Assembly (NCBI GenBank): GCA_002496805.1
Contig: DALO01000002.1
Location: 124,001 to 188,000 of the forward strand
Reading direction: 5' to 3'
Source: Methanobacterium sp. UBA353
GTDB taxonomy: Archaea > Methanobacteriota > Methanobacteria > Methanobacteriales > Methanobacteriaceae
DNA: 64,000 nucleotides
The notes under the pieces are model-generated. The model saw nothing but the letters and a program-made list of their open reading frames with translations, was not told the origin of the DNA and did not search any database. Position 1 is the first letter of the stretch. Every line of letters begins with the position of its first letter. The translations under genes were made by a program, and so were the position numbers. Positions 1-8,164 of the stretch are shown piece after piece.

Positions 1-354
1 TTTCAGAGTGTTATGATAGTTTATGGCCGAGAAAAGGCAGATAATGGTGTCAAATCTTTGTTGAAGATCAATTTTCTTCATATCTCCCTGAATGAATTCC
101 ATTTTCGGAACTTTTTTTCGGGCAATCTCCAGCATTTCAGGGTTTATATCCAACCCCAGTATGTTGAAATAATTTTGAAGGTATTCTGCATGTCCCCCAG
201 TTCCACAGGCCACATCCAGAAGATTCATTCCTTCTGATTTTTTGTATCGTTTTACAACCCTGAAAATGAATTCTGATTCGCCAGGATAATCCATCCACTG
301 GTAGATAAGGTCGTAATAATGGGCATATTTGCGGTAAAGTGCTTGTTCTGTCAT
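1..354 (-). CDS. Class I SAM-dependent methyltransferase (3' end outside window)
   Basis: The minus strand reads from an ATG at 354 to the window edge without a stop, giving 118 residues of N-terminal sequence. A SAM-binding motif I (LLDVACGTGGHAEYL) is near residue 50, followed by a motif II acidic residue in LGLDINPEML and a motif III-like QGDMKKIDL. This is the Methyltransf_25/11 type of Rossmann methyltransferase. The substrate cannot be told from the fragment. The catalytic C-terminal half lies outside the window. Confidence 0.85.
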   Translation of the reverse strand, partial: MTEQALYRKYAHYYDLIYQWMDYPGESEFIFRVVKRYKKSEGMNLLDVACGTGGHAEYLQNYFNILGLDINPEMLEIARKKVPKMEFIQGDMKKIDLQQRFDTIICLFSAINYHNTLK

Positions 355-437
355 TTTACCTTTTCTTCCTAATTCATTCTTCTTTTCTATTGTTAACTTA
401 AATCATATCAGTTCTAAGGCACTAACTTTTTTATCCA

Positions 438-1005
438 CTAGTTTATCCTTTTTATGAGTTTAGCAATATTGTATCCAAATCTACGGATGGTTTCCATACC
501 TTCTACGTCTTCTTCCACTTGTCCTGGTTGATGTCCGAAGACCATGTTCCAGTAGGTACTTCCAGGGACTATCATATCGTTAATGAAGAAGAACATTAAC
601 ATTTCCTGTAAAGTAGCTGTGTGCCCTCCTCTACGGGCTACGGCAATGGGACCTCCCACTTTCCAGGATAAGAAGTTTCCTGAGGACCGACTAACCATTC
701 CAATCCTTTGCAGTGCGGACATCAAATCTCCACGTGCAGTTCCAAAGTAAACTGGGGATCCAACAATGAAGCCATCTGATCCTTTTTATCTTTTCAATAA
801 TCTCGTTAACACCATCATTCAGAGCACATTCATGTATTTCTGAGCATTTTCCACAGGCAATGCAAGAACGGATTTTCATTTGTCTAATGGATATTATTTC
901 GGTTTCAATACCGTTTTCTTCTATAGTTTTTGCACATTCCTCCAAAACCTGCATTGTGTTACTTTCTTTACGGGGACTGGCGCATAATATTAGAACTTTC
1001 TTCAT
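438..1005 (-). pseudogene. NADPH-dependent FMN reductase / iron-sulfur flavoprotein, frameshifted
   Basis: The first part, from ATG 1005 (SD GAGG at 1016-1019), encodes a flavodoxin-like start (KVLILCASPRKESNT) and a cysteine cluster C-x2-C-x5-C typical of archaeal iron-sulfur flavoproteins. Near position 777 the frame breaks. The next frame continues the same family without loss: SDGFIVGSPVYFGTARGDL, then a conserved RRGG and GSTYWN region, ending at 438. One base is in excess. Removing one base of the five-T run at 782-786 restores IKGSDGFIVGSP. It is either a real pseudogene or a homopolymer sequencing error. The intact protein would be about 188 residues and would use FMN and possibly a 4Fe-4S cluster. 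Confidence 0.8.
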
Positions 1006-1053
1006 AATAGGTTTCCTCATTAAATTGAAACATTTTATATCAATGATTGTATA

Positions 1054-1815
1054 TCAATCAATTTTTCCTACTGGAGCTAGATAAATAATAAATTCATCTT
1101 TACCATCTAATCGTAGCATAACATCCAAGTATTCCTGGTCATAGGCCCCTATGGCACACGTACCAGCTCCAATAGCCTCACAGGCAAGATACATATTCTG
1201 ACCCACATGTCCAGCATCCATGGCTATAACCTTATGAGAATCTAAACCATAGCGCCATTCCATCCGGTAGGGTATAGCACTCCATATGAATGTTACTGCG
1301 GATTTCCCTGCAAATATCTGCCCAAAAGTTCCTTTAATCATCTTTTCATTGAGATTTTCTTCCGAAAATTCAAAGAGCAGTTCATGAGTTAATGGAAGAT
1401 AACGATATATTCCGGGTTCAATTTTTTCCCCGGATTCAGTAGTTTCAACATTAAAAACTGCTAGGTATGTTTCAAGGGCATGACGACAACCAGCTGAAGG
1501 GACATTGCGGAAAGCATAATCTCCGGCATACATGCGGATTCCCTGGGTTGCCCATAATAGGAATGACAATTCCATGAGAGTTAGGGGGTTTTGATTATAA
1601 TTCCTACGACTTTCTCTGTTTTTAATGGCCTCTGAAAGACTAATGTTAAAAATTTTATCCCAATCAGCAGTGATTAGTTCAATCCGGTTAGATTCTGCTG
1701 AATAAGGTTTCTCAATTGGAGGCACTTTTATCCCCATGTTCTGGTCTGTTTTAGAAAAATCTATAGTTTTCCTTATGGAGTCCTTTAAAAAGTAACGATA
1801 TTGTTCCAGATTCAT
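1054..1815 (-). CDS. SagB/ThcOx-type nitroreductase-family oxidoreductase
   Basis: This 253-residue protein has the nitroreductase fold signature of the SagB/ThcOx group: an N-terminal SRRNYNQNPLTLMELSFLLWATQG segment (FMN phosphate contact by the double Arg), a central PSAGCRHALETYL motif, and a late DAGHVGQNMYLACEAIGAG motif. Such proteins bind FMN and oxidise or reduce small substrates; those in azole synthesis are one subgroup, but no cyclodehydratase gene is near. ATG 1815 is preferred over 1839 because GGTG lies 6 bases upstream of it. It is divergent from nothing and lies between two other minus-strand accessory genes. The substrate is unknown. Confidence 0.85.
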   Translation of the reverse strand: MNLEQYRYFLKDSIRKTIDFSKTDQNMGIKVPPIEKPYSAESNRIELITADWDKIFNISLSEAIKNRESRRNYNQNPLTLMELSFLLWATQGIRMYAGDYAFRNVPSAGCRHALETYLAVFNVETTESGEKIEPGIYRYLPLTHELLFEFSEENLNEKMIKGTFGQIFAGKSAVTFIWSAIPYRMEWRYGLDSHKVIAMDAGHVGQNMYLACEAIGAGTCAIGAYDQEYLDVMLRLDGKDEFIIYLAPVGKID

Positions 1816-1880
1816 TTTCACACCGCTTAATTCTTTCAATTTCTCTATAGATCGATTATTTTTTAAAATTATAGTTCTGA

Positions 1881-2789
1881 TTATTTGGGTTGGTTCTTTC
1901 TTAAAGTCTTTATAAATTCTCCAATACTCCTAATGGATGCTTCGGAACTTGGTAGATGAGAATTAAACATATGCCAACAATGGAACATGTCCTGCCATAC
2001 TTCTAAATTCACTTTCACTTCTTTCTCAACAGCAAGATCTCTGAAACGGTTTATGTCACATAAAAGAAGTTCTTTGCTACCAGCTTGGAGCATTAGGGGT
2101 GGAAATCCTTCTAAATCTCCGTATATTGGTGATGCCAAAGAATTTTTTGGATCCATGTCCTTTAGATATAATTTTCGGAATTTGTCCAATTGTTCATGGC
2201 CGATCCAGTCTTTTACATCTTTCAAATGATTATAAACAACTGGAAATGTGAGGTCCACTACAGGAGACATGCAAACTGCACAAAATGGCAAATCCGACCC
2301 CTTTTTCTTTAATGCAAGTATGGAAGAAAGTGTCAGGTTACCTCCAAATGAAATGCCAGCCATCACTATATCCTTACCTTGGAAACCTTCTTCCAAGAGC
2401 CATAAATATGATTGCAGGCAGTCTTCAACTGCAGCAGGGAAGATATTTTCTTCATCAAGTTGGTAATCAACGCTAAAAACTGATAAACCAGTGTATTTGG
2501 ATAACATCTGGCAGAGATCTTGGTGACCATGGGTAGATCCCATGTTAAAACCACCACCATGGAAAAATAAGATAAGTTTTTCATGACTGCTTTTGGGGGT
2601 TACAATCCAGTATGATTCTACAGGGGCATCTTTTTCCTTCAGAATTTTTAAAGGTCCCTCAGAACTGAAAGAAAGATAAAAATTATTAAAATCATTAGTG
2701 ATCTTTTTAAGATTACTTTCTTCCGGGATAAAATTGTTTTTTATAAGTTTAACAAGATTTTCAGCATCTTTATTCATTAAAAAATCCAT
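1881..2789 (-). CDS. Alpha/beta hydrolase, hormone-sensitive-lipase family esterase
   Basis: 302 residues. The oxyanion-hole motif HGGGF is at residues 77-81 and the nucleophile elbow GISFGG carries Ser147. A late acidic residue (near 245, after MLQAGSKELLLCD) and His in DMFHCWHMF complete a plausible catalytic triad. This matches the HSL (family IV) esterase or acetyl hydrolase group, which is cytosolic and cleaves short-chain esters. No signal peptide is visible. The natural substrate is unknown. The start is ATG 2789; a second ATG four codons later is possible. Confidence 0.88.
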   Translation of the reverse strand: MDFLMNKDAENLVKLIKNNFIPEESNLKKITNDFNNFYLSFSSEGPLKILKEKDAPVESYWIVTPKSSHEKLILFFHGGGFNMGSTHGHQDLCQMLSKYTGLSVFSVDYQLDEENIFPAAVEDCLQSYLWLLEEGFQGKDIVMAGISFGGNLTLSSILALKKKGSDLPFCAVCMSPVVDLTFPVVYNHLKDVKDWIGHEQLDKFRKLYLKDMDPKNSLASPIYGDLEGFPPLMLQAGSKELLLCDINRFRDLAVEKEVKVNLEVWQDMFHCWHMFNSHLPSSEASIRSIGEFIKTLRKNQPK

Positions 2790-2975
2790 CCTAAACTATA
2801 TTCAAATTTTTAGGGTATTTTATCACAAATTAGGATTATTTATTTATAATATGTTTGAATTATTGCTTAAGATTATGGTTAATGAATTAGATTTATCAAT
2901 TTATATTTCTCATTTAATTTTCTTTTCGTATATCTTGGTAATTATTTTCTTTTTCTCAATTTTCATGCCAATATG

Positions 2976-3031
<56 letters not shown>

Positions 3032-3043
3032 CGTGGTGTGGGC

Positions 3044-3454
3044 ATGAATTTGAAAACTTTAGGAAATGGATTAAAGATAACATCTGGATTTAGCACTGCT
3101 TTATGGGTGGTAGGATTAATACTAGGAAATATTTACTTGGTTGTTCTGGCTATTGTAATTCTAATTATAATAATTCCGGTTGTTTATTCTAAAAGGGACA
3201 AATTGGATGAAATGTTCAAGGGCAAGGATGATCTCATCATAGAAGATGAAAGAACGCATTTAATAAATGAAAAAGCATCTAACATGGCTTTCGGAATATC
3301 CCTGGGAATAATCTTCTACGTGGGTGTAGCAATTGTGGCATTAAGAAACAGTTACCCTCAACTAACTCTGGCAGGATATACCTTATTTGCTGTGACAGCA
3401 CTAGTTTTAGTAATTTATTTCTTATCTACAGTTTATTATAATCGTAAATATTGA
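3044..3454 (+). CDS. DUF2178-family small membrane protein
   Basis: 136 residues with about four hydrophobic segments: two near residues 15-55 (ending in IVILIIIIPVVYSKR), then a cytosolic acidic stretch DDLIIEDERTHLINEKAS, then two more helices. The DERT..I..KAS motif between helix pairs is the mark of DUF2178/DUF3796-like proteins, which commonly sit beside small XRE regulators. ATG 3044 follows GGTG (3035-3038) at 5 bases; the GTG at 3038 lies inside that ribosome binding site. Function is unknown. It is followed by a CPBP protease and an XRE gene on the same strand. Confidence 0.75.
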   Translation: MNLKTLGNGLKITSGFSTALWVVGLILGNIYLVVLAIVILIIIIPVVYSKRDKLDEMFKGKDDLIIEDERTHLINEKASNMAFGISLGIIFYVGVAIVALRNSYPQLTLAGYTLFAVTALVLVIYFLSTVYYNRKY

Positions 3455-3507
3455 TCAAAGTAAATCTGAACAAAAAAAGATGAAATGAAATAATTGAAGG
3501 TGTTTTT

Positions 3508-4440
3508 GTGGATAAAACTTCGAATGTTGAAAGAACAGAATCCAAAGTCGAACCCGGAGTAATGAAAAATAAAGCATTTTATTTTTTAATTTTAACATTC
3601 TCCTTCAGCTATTTATTGGCTGCAACCTACTATATATTGGGTGGAAGGATAGATAACATCGGATTCATGTATATGGCCATATTATACATGTTCATCCCAA
3701 TGATTATTGCCATTATTCTTCAAAAATTCATTTACAAAGATTCATTGAAAGTATTAGGCATAAACTTTAAAGTTAACCGATGGTGGGTAGTGGCATGGCT
3801 TTTACCATTATTTTTAGCATTGTTATCTTTTGGGATTAGTTTAATAATGCCTGGTGTCCATTTTTCATCAGGTATGGAAGGATTCATATCTAGATTTAGT
3901 GGATCTATGACTTCAGAACAATTAGAATTATTTAAAACACAAATTGAAAGTGCACCTTACCTAATTTTTATTTCTACCCTAATTCAAGGTTTAATATTTG
4001 GACCAACCATCAATGCTGTGGCTGCGTTTGGTGAAGAGTTGGGATGGAGGGGTTTTTTACAAAAACAATGGAGTTATATGGGTTTTTGGAAAATGTCTCT
4101 GGCAATTGGGATAATTTGGGGATTATGGCATGCTCCTATTATAATTCAGGGTTATAATTATCCTCAAAACCCAGTTATTGGCGTATTTATGATGATTGGC
4201 TTTTGTGTACTTTTCACTCCGCTAATTGTATATGTCCGCATTCGTTCAGGATCAGTTATTGCGGCAGCTATTATGCATGGGAGCCTAAACGCAACAGCTG
4301 GATTATCTTTACTTTTTACCATGGGAGGCAGTGATTTAACTGTAGGTTCAACAGGACTGGCAGGTTTCATTGCAATGGCAATGGTTAACTTGGGATTATT
4401 AGCTTATGATAGGAAATATTCAAAAAAACCAGTAATGTAA
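3508..4440 (+). CDS. CPBP-family intramembrane metalloprotease
   Basis: 310 residues, multi-spanning (about eight helices). The catalytic motif EExxxR is seen as GEELGWRGFL with Glu176, Glu177 and Arg181. The second motif, LWHAPI, supplies a histidine, and the third, MHGSLNA, another. This is the CAAX protease / bacteriocin-processing (CPBP, Abi) family. Members cleave prenylated or membrane substrates, but archaeal targets are not known. GTG 3508 is well placed after AAGGTG (3497-3502). It lies 54 bases after the DUF2178 gene and probably shares its transcript. Confidence 0.9.
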   Translation: MDKTSNVERTESKVEPGVMKNKAFYFLILTFSFSYLLAATYYILGGRIDNIGFMYMAILYMFIPMIIAIILQKFIYKDSLKVLGINFKVNRWWVVAWLLPLFLALLSFGISLIMPGVHFSSGMEGFISRFSGSMTSEQLELFKTQIESAPYLIFISTLIQGLIFGPTINAVAAFGEELGWRGFLQKQWSYMGFWKMSLAIGIIWGLWHAPIIIQGYNYPQNPVIGVFMMIGFCVLFTPLIVYVRIRSGSVIAAAIMHGSLNATAGLSLLFTMGGSDLTVGSTGLAGFIAMAMVNLGLLAYDRKYSKKPVM

Positions 4441-4638
4441 GGTAATATCGCATAATAATGAAGAAATAAAAAAATTAGCTCAGGATATTAAATGAAATTT
4501 GATGGAGGTATCTAGTGAATCAATTTTTAAAATAAACAAAAAGCAATTTTTATTGTTTATTAATGGTTCATTCACGTGATTAAATGCATCTCCATTTTTG
4601 CAGATATTAACTAACTTTGCTTTAAATGCAGTATTTAT

Positions 4639-4646
4639 GGGGGGGG
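4639..4646. repeat. Run of eight G residues upstream of the XRE gene
   Basis: Eight consecutive G lie about 40 bases before the SD (GGAGGG, 4685-4690) of the XRE regulator, in a genome where such tracts are rare. Around it a short open frame on the plus strand reads LTNFALNAVFMGGAIVR then a stop, which looks like the end of a hydrophobic protein but has no credible start. It may be a decayed gene end, a slippage-prone tract, or chance. Confidence 0.35.
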
Positions 4647-4701
4647 CTATTGTAAGATGAAATAGTTTAATTAATTCAATGAAAGGAGGGATAGTGGAAC
4701 T

Positions 4702-4902
4702 ATGGAAAATAAATTGAAGGTTTTTCGTGCTATGAATGATATTACACAAGAGGATCTGGCAGAAGCATTGGGAGTAACCAGACAAACGATTATCGCCATC
4801 GAAAAAAATAAGTACGATCCATCTCTTAAATTGGCTTTTAATATAGCTAAATATTTTAAAGTACAAATTGAGGATATTTTTATCTATAACCCTGATTTAT
4901 GA
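4702..4902 (+). CDS. Small XRE-family HTH transcriptional regulator
   Basis: 66 residues, almost wholly a Cro/cI-type helix-turn-helix: MTQEDLAE-like helix 2 (DITQEDLAEALG) and recognition helix VTRQTIIAIEKNKYDPSL. It ends in FKVQIEDIFIYN, the usual tail of the YozG-like group that pairs with DUF2178-type membrane proteins. GGAGGG at 4685-4690 is 11 bases from the ATG. It probably acts as a homodimeric DNA-binding protein in the cytosol. The target is likely its own locus, where the dyads at 2976-3031 lie; this is inference. Confidence 0.88.
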   Translation: MENKLKVFRAMNDITQEDLAEALGVTRQTIIAIEKNKYDPSLKLAFNIAKYFKVQIEDIFIYNPDL

Positions 4903-5328
4903 ACAATGTGATTATGGTGCCAATGAAAACATTCAATTCTTCCAAAGAGAAAAAATAACTTCTTGAAGCTAATTTTCACAATCATCATCTTTTTAACAGT
5001 TATAGAATAACTAAGGGCTATTATTTTTGGATCTTTCTTGGATACAGTTCTACCTGGTTGAAACATCCTGTTATTTTAAATTTTAAATGGTTCAAATTTC
5101 ATAATCGTTGGGATAATCTTGTCTTTATACTTTAAACCTTCTTTTAGTGATATTGACCTTAATTTGAGTAATTTTAAATTTAAAAATAGAATAATATATG
5201 ATTTAAGGTTTGTAATATAAGCTGTGCTAATTTTAACTCAGCATACATTTGAATGGAGGGTGTATGTTAATATTATTATTTTCTTATCATAGTTCCATTA
5301 TTTAAAAAACTAAATATATAAAAAAAAG
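4903..5328. other. Gene-free AT-rich stretch
   Basis: No credible protein gene is seen. A strong ribosome-binding-site-like GGAGGGTG at 5256-5263 precedes an ATG at 5264 that opens only a 13-codon frame ending at 5305, so it may be a leader peptide or a gene remnant. GCTG and CAGC arms (5221-5224 and 5239-5242) could form a short hairpin just before it. Confidence 0.4.
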
Positions 5329-6033
5329 TTATATCGATTTTCTTCTTTCAGGAATTTCACTGCAAGAACTTTTTGGAACCAATTTTTTAGCTTCTTTAAG
5401 CTTAACACCCATTGTATCCAGCACTGCACGGCTATCAACTTTGGTACTAACACAACCGTCCCTGAGAAGGGGTACTCCCTGACATGAGAATTTAGAAAGC
5501 TTCATCATACCCAGATTAAGGTCCTGGAAGCAAGCCACACCTATAACTGCTTTGAACTTGTTTTGTTCTATAATTTTTTTAAGGAATGTGGAACCTGGAA
5601 TTATGAATACAGTGTACCCCATTTTTTCTCCTTTTTCCTTTAAAACACCGATCACGCAGCGTTTACAGTTTTTACATGCTAAACCTGATGTTTCAAGTTT
5701 TGCTTCGCATTCCAAGTGTCTTAAACAGTGGGGTAATACCAGTATAGTGTCTTTTGGTTCAATTTCTTTAAAATGTTTTTCATTGACTTTGTTTCGCACT
5801 TCTACACCAATATGATCAACAATTTTACCGTCAACACCCATACTTTCAGAAAATTTTTTGAAAAGTCCATAAAAAACATCCATGGTGAAAAGTAGCAGTT
5901 TAGGAAAAACAAGGCGGTCTTTTTCAATTAACATTCGGCCTAGTATGAGGGTGACTGATAGAAGAATTAAGAGAAGAATTCCAGCAGCTAAAACAACCTG
6001 GCCAAATATCTGGTAAAATTCAGCGATAGTCAT
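5329..6033 (-). CDS. DUF116 domain protein, membrane-anchored
   Basis: 234 residues. One strong N-terminal membrane segment (VVLAAGILLLILLSVTLILG, residues 13-32) is followed by a cytosolic DUF116 domain. Visible family marks are LPHCLRHLEC, a C-x2-C-x2-C cluster (GLACKNCKRCVIG), a central IPGSTF, and VACFQDLNLGM. The many cysteines suggest a metal or Fe-S site, though no function has been proven for DUF116. The C-terminus is basic (PERRKSI). It is transcribed alone; 214 bases separate it from the next minus-strand gene. Confidence 0.88.
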   Translation of the reverse strand: MTIAEFYQIFGQVVLAAGILLLILLSVTLILGRMLIEKDRLVFPKLLLFTMDVFYGLFKKFSESMGVDGKIVDHIGVEVRNKVNEKHFKEIEPKDTILVLPHCLRHLECEAKLETSGLACKNCKRCVIGVLKEKGEKMGYTVFIIPGSTFLKKIIEQNKFKAVIGVACFQDLNLGMMKLSKFSCQGVPLLRDGCVSTKVDSRAVLDTMGVKLKEAKKLVPKSSCSEIPERRKSI

Positions 6034-6247
6034 GTTATCATCAATTATTATAATCCTTAGACTTTAGATAAATTAATTAATATAAATACGTAGTGTATAA
6101 TGAATACAGTTAAATATTATCTTTAGAATGTATTTTTTCTCTTATATTAATCTAGTTATTAATGCAGTCAATTTTAATATTAATATAACTTAATTCTCCA
6201 AAATCATGCAACGAGGTAGAATTAAGGATAATTTGAATAAAATTTAT

Positions 6248-6718
6248 TTAAAAATTGATTTTATCAATTTTGAAGTTTTTAAAAGGGATATTAATCTTTA
6301 TTCCCTCTTCTGATGCTTTTATTTCAATTCCAGAAAGATCATCACAAGCACATAGTATGTCCTGTTCTGGATGGGTCCCGGGTGTGATGTTACAATCCAA
6401 ACGAACTTTTTCCCCACAACTGGCAACCAGTGGTAATCTTTGAGAGGTGGGATGATTTTCTGGCAAAACAACTAACGGAGATCCCAACTCTCTTAATAGA
6501 AAAATCAATGATTTAATTCCTTTTTCAGCTATTATGCCTGAATTGAAGGATGAAACTGCAATGATGTCTTTTTTTTCCAGAAAAATCACAATTTCGTCCA
6601 TATCAGGAGTTCCTATGAATATGTGCCCGTTTTTGGCGAATTTGGCAACACCAACTATTCCTGTTTTACCTTTCAAAAAAATAATTTCATCATCTTGGAG
6701 AGAAATTTTTTGTACCAT
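6248..6718 (-). CDS. Conserved hypothetical protein, all-beta
   Basis: 156 residues with no recognised domain. It is rich in short beta-like stretches (IIFLKGKTGIVGVAKFAKNGHIFIGTP), has a conserved-looking LPENHPTSQRLP and GTHPEQDILCACDDLSG, and ends in a lysine-rich beta strand (IKINIPFKNFKIDKI). No membrane segment. It starts 4 bases after the zinc-ribbon gene stop, so the two are almost surely co-translated. The C-x-C near residue 125 might bind metal. The function is not known to me. Confidence 0.7.
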   Translation of the reverse strand: MVQKISLQDDEIIFLKGKTGIVGVAKFAKNGHIFIGTPDMDEIVIFLEKKDIIAVSSFNSGIIAEKGIKSLIFLLRELGSPLVVLPENHPTSQRLPLVASCGEKVRLDCNITPGTHPEQDILCACDDLSGIEIKASEEGIKINIPFKNFKIDKINF

Positions 6719-6722
6719 AAGA

Positions 6723-6878
6723 TTACTCTAGTTCCTCTACATTGTCAGATTGACATGCTGGGCAAACAATTCTCCTTCCAATCCCTTTAAACTCATTGTC
6801 ACAATCCAAACACCGATATCTTTTGGTTTTAAGTTTTTTCATTTTCACATCGGCCATGGGGCCGCCTACCGAACACAT
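6723..6878 (-). CDS. Small zinc-ribbon protein (51 residues)
   Basis: A short gene on the minus strand from ATG 6878 to TAA at 6723-6725. The protein is basic at the N-terminus and holds one rubredoxin-like zinc ribbon: C-x2-C (CLDC, residues 23-26) and C-x2-C (CPAC, residues 39-42), 12 residues apart, then an acidic tail. GGTG lies 7 bases before the ATG. The 4-base gap to the next gene points to an operon with the 156-residue protein. Such small ribbons often act in RNA-protein or sulfur-transfer complexes; here no partner is known. Confidence 0.82.
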   Translation of the reverse strand: MCSVGGPMADVKMKKLKTKRYRCLDCDNEFKGIGRRIVCPACQSDNVEELE

Positions 6879-6967
6879 TATACATCACCAATTATTGTTA
6901 CGTTCTTGACATTATTTAGTTTTTGGGTTAAAATGGTCATTAAAAAAGGAATAGTCATACGGATGGA

Positions 6968-7040
6968 GGTTATAGTGATAACCACACATTATTTATTCTA
7001 TTAAATCCAATATATTCATGGTTATAAAAATTTATAAGCA
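6968..7040 (+). promoter_or_regulatory. Dyad and TATA region upstream of the ChlI-like gene
   Basis: A perfect 6-bp inverted repeat GGTTAT-AGTG-ATAACC is at 6968-6983. A TATA-like stretch (GGTTATAAAAATTTATAAGC) is at 7020-7039. The distance from TATA to the TTG start at 7080 fits a short leader of about 20 bases. The dyad lies about 45 bases upstream of the TATA, where an activator or upstream repressor could bind. Confidence 0.45.
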
Positions 7041-7079
7041 TTAATTTTCAGGAAATATTCTGTTAAGATGGTGAGACTA

Positions 7080-8141
7080 TTGAAAAACTTGATTTTTCCA
7101 TTTTCAGCTATTGTTGGCCAAGAACGAGTAAAAAAAGCATTAGTTTTAAATGCAATTAACCCCTCAATTGGTGGGGTATTAATAAAAGGTGATAAAGGAA
7201 CTGGAAAAACCACTGCAGTACGTGCATTGGCAGATTTATTACCTCCATTAAAAATTGTTAAAGGTTGTCCATTCAATTGCGATCCTGATGATCCTGAATC
7301 TCTCTGTGATTCATGCAAAAATCTTGAATCCGACGAAATTCAAATTGAGGAGAAGAAAATGCGCGTGGTTGAACTCCCTTTGGGGGCCACGGAAGATCGA
7401 GTGGTTGGTTCCATCAATATTGAAAAGGCACTCAAAAAGGGAATGAAAGCATTGGAACCAGGAATACTAGCCGATGCAAATCGTAATATTCTTTATGTTG
7501 ATGAAATTAATCTACTGGATGATAATCTCGTGGATGTGCTTCTGGATGCTGCTGCCTACGGAATTAACACAGTAGAACGAGAAGGTATTTCATTGGTCCA
7601 TCCATCTAACTTTATATTGGTAGGGACCATGAATCCTGCAGAGGGAGAACTCCGACCTCAACTGTCTGATAGAATTGGGCTCCAAATCTCAGTTCAGAGC
7701 ATTATGGACATTGATGATCGTGTGAAAATCATGGAAAGAAGGGAAGCATTTGAAAAAGATCCCATCTCATTCCGGAAGGAATATCAAAAATACCAAGATC
7801 AGATACTGAACAACATTATCAAAGCCCGGGCGTTTTTAGATAAAATAAATGTTTCACAAGAAATAATGAAAATAATAGCTCATCTGTGTGTTGATATGGG
7901 TGTTGATGGGCATAGGGCAGATATTGCCATTCTAAAAACTGCTAAAACCCTTGCCGCATATTATGAACATCAGGAAGTTGAATATATTGATGTTGAGGAG
8001 GCAGCTGCCCTGGTTTTAGGTGAAAGATTCCAGAAAAAGAAATTAAATGAGGAAAAAATTAAAAAGCAAATAGAAATTGCTGCTGACGATTTATCGCAAG
8101 AAAATAAGGGGGATGATAAAAAAAAGTCCCAAATCAGTTAG
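7080..8141 (+). CDS. Magnesium/metal chelatase ChlI-like AAA+ ATPase
   Basis: 353 residues from TTG 7080. Walker A is GDKGTGKTT (near residues 36-44), Walker B is LYVDEINLLDDNLVD, and the ChlI insertions GATEDRVVGSINIEKAL and LVGTMNPAEGELRPQLSDR are present, so this is the BchI/ChlI helix-2-insert clade. A C-x8-C-x2-C segment follows Walker A (KGCPFNCDPDDPESLCDSC). TTG 7080 is chosen since GGTGAG lies just upstream; ATG 7068 has a weaker site. It forms a pair with the VWA protein at 8165. In methanogens such pairs may insert cobalt or another metal, but the tetrapyrrole target is not shown here. Confidence 0.88.
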   Translation: MKNLIFPFSAIVGQERVKKALVLNAINPSIGGVLIKGDKGTGKTTAVRALADLLPPLKIVKGCPFNCDPDDPESLCDSCKNLESDEIQIEEKKMRVVELPLGATEDRVVGSINIEKALKKGMKALEPGILADANRNILYVDEINLLDDNLVDVLLDAAAYGINTVEREGISLVHPSNFILVGTMNPAEGELRPQLSDRIGLQISVQSIMDIDDRVKIMERREAFEKDPISFRKEYQKYQDQILNNIIKARAFLDKINVSQEIMKIIAHLCVDMGVDGHRADIAILKTAKTLAAYYEHQEVEYIDVEEAAALVLGERFQKKKLNEEKIKKQIEIAADDLSQENKGDDKKKSQIS

Positions 8142-8164
8142 AAAATGAAGGGAAAAAGAGGGGT

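Noticed and set aside
4480..4866. 128-codon minus-strand frame over the XRE gene
   Set aside because: It lies opposite the clear HTH gene and has no homology or ribosome binding site.
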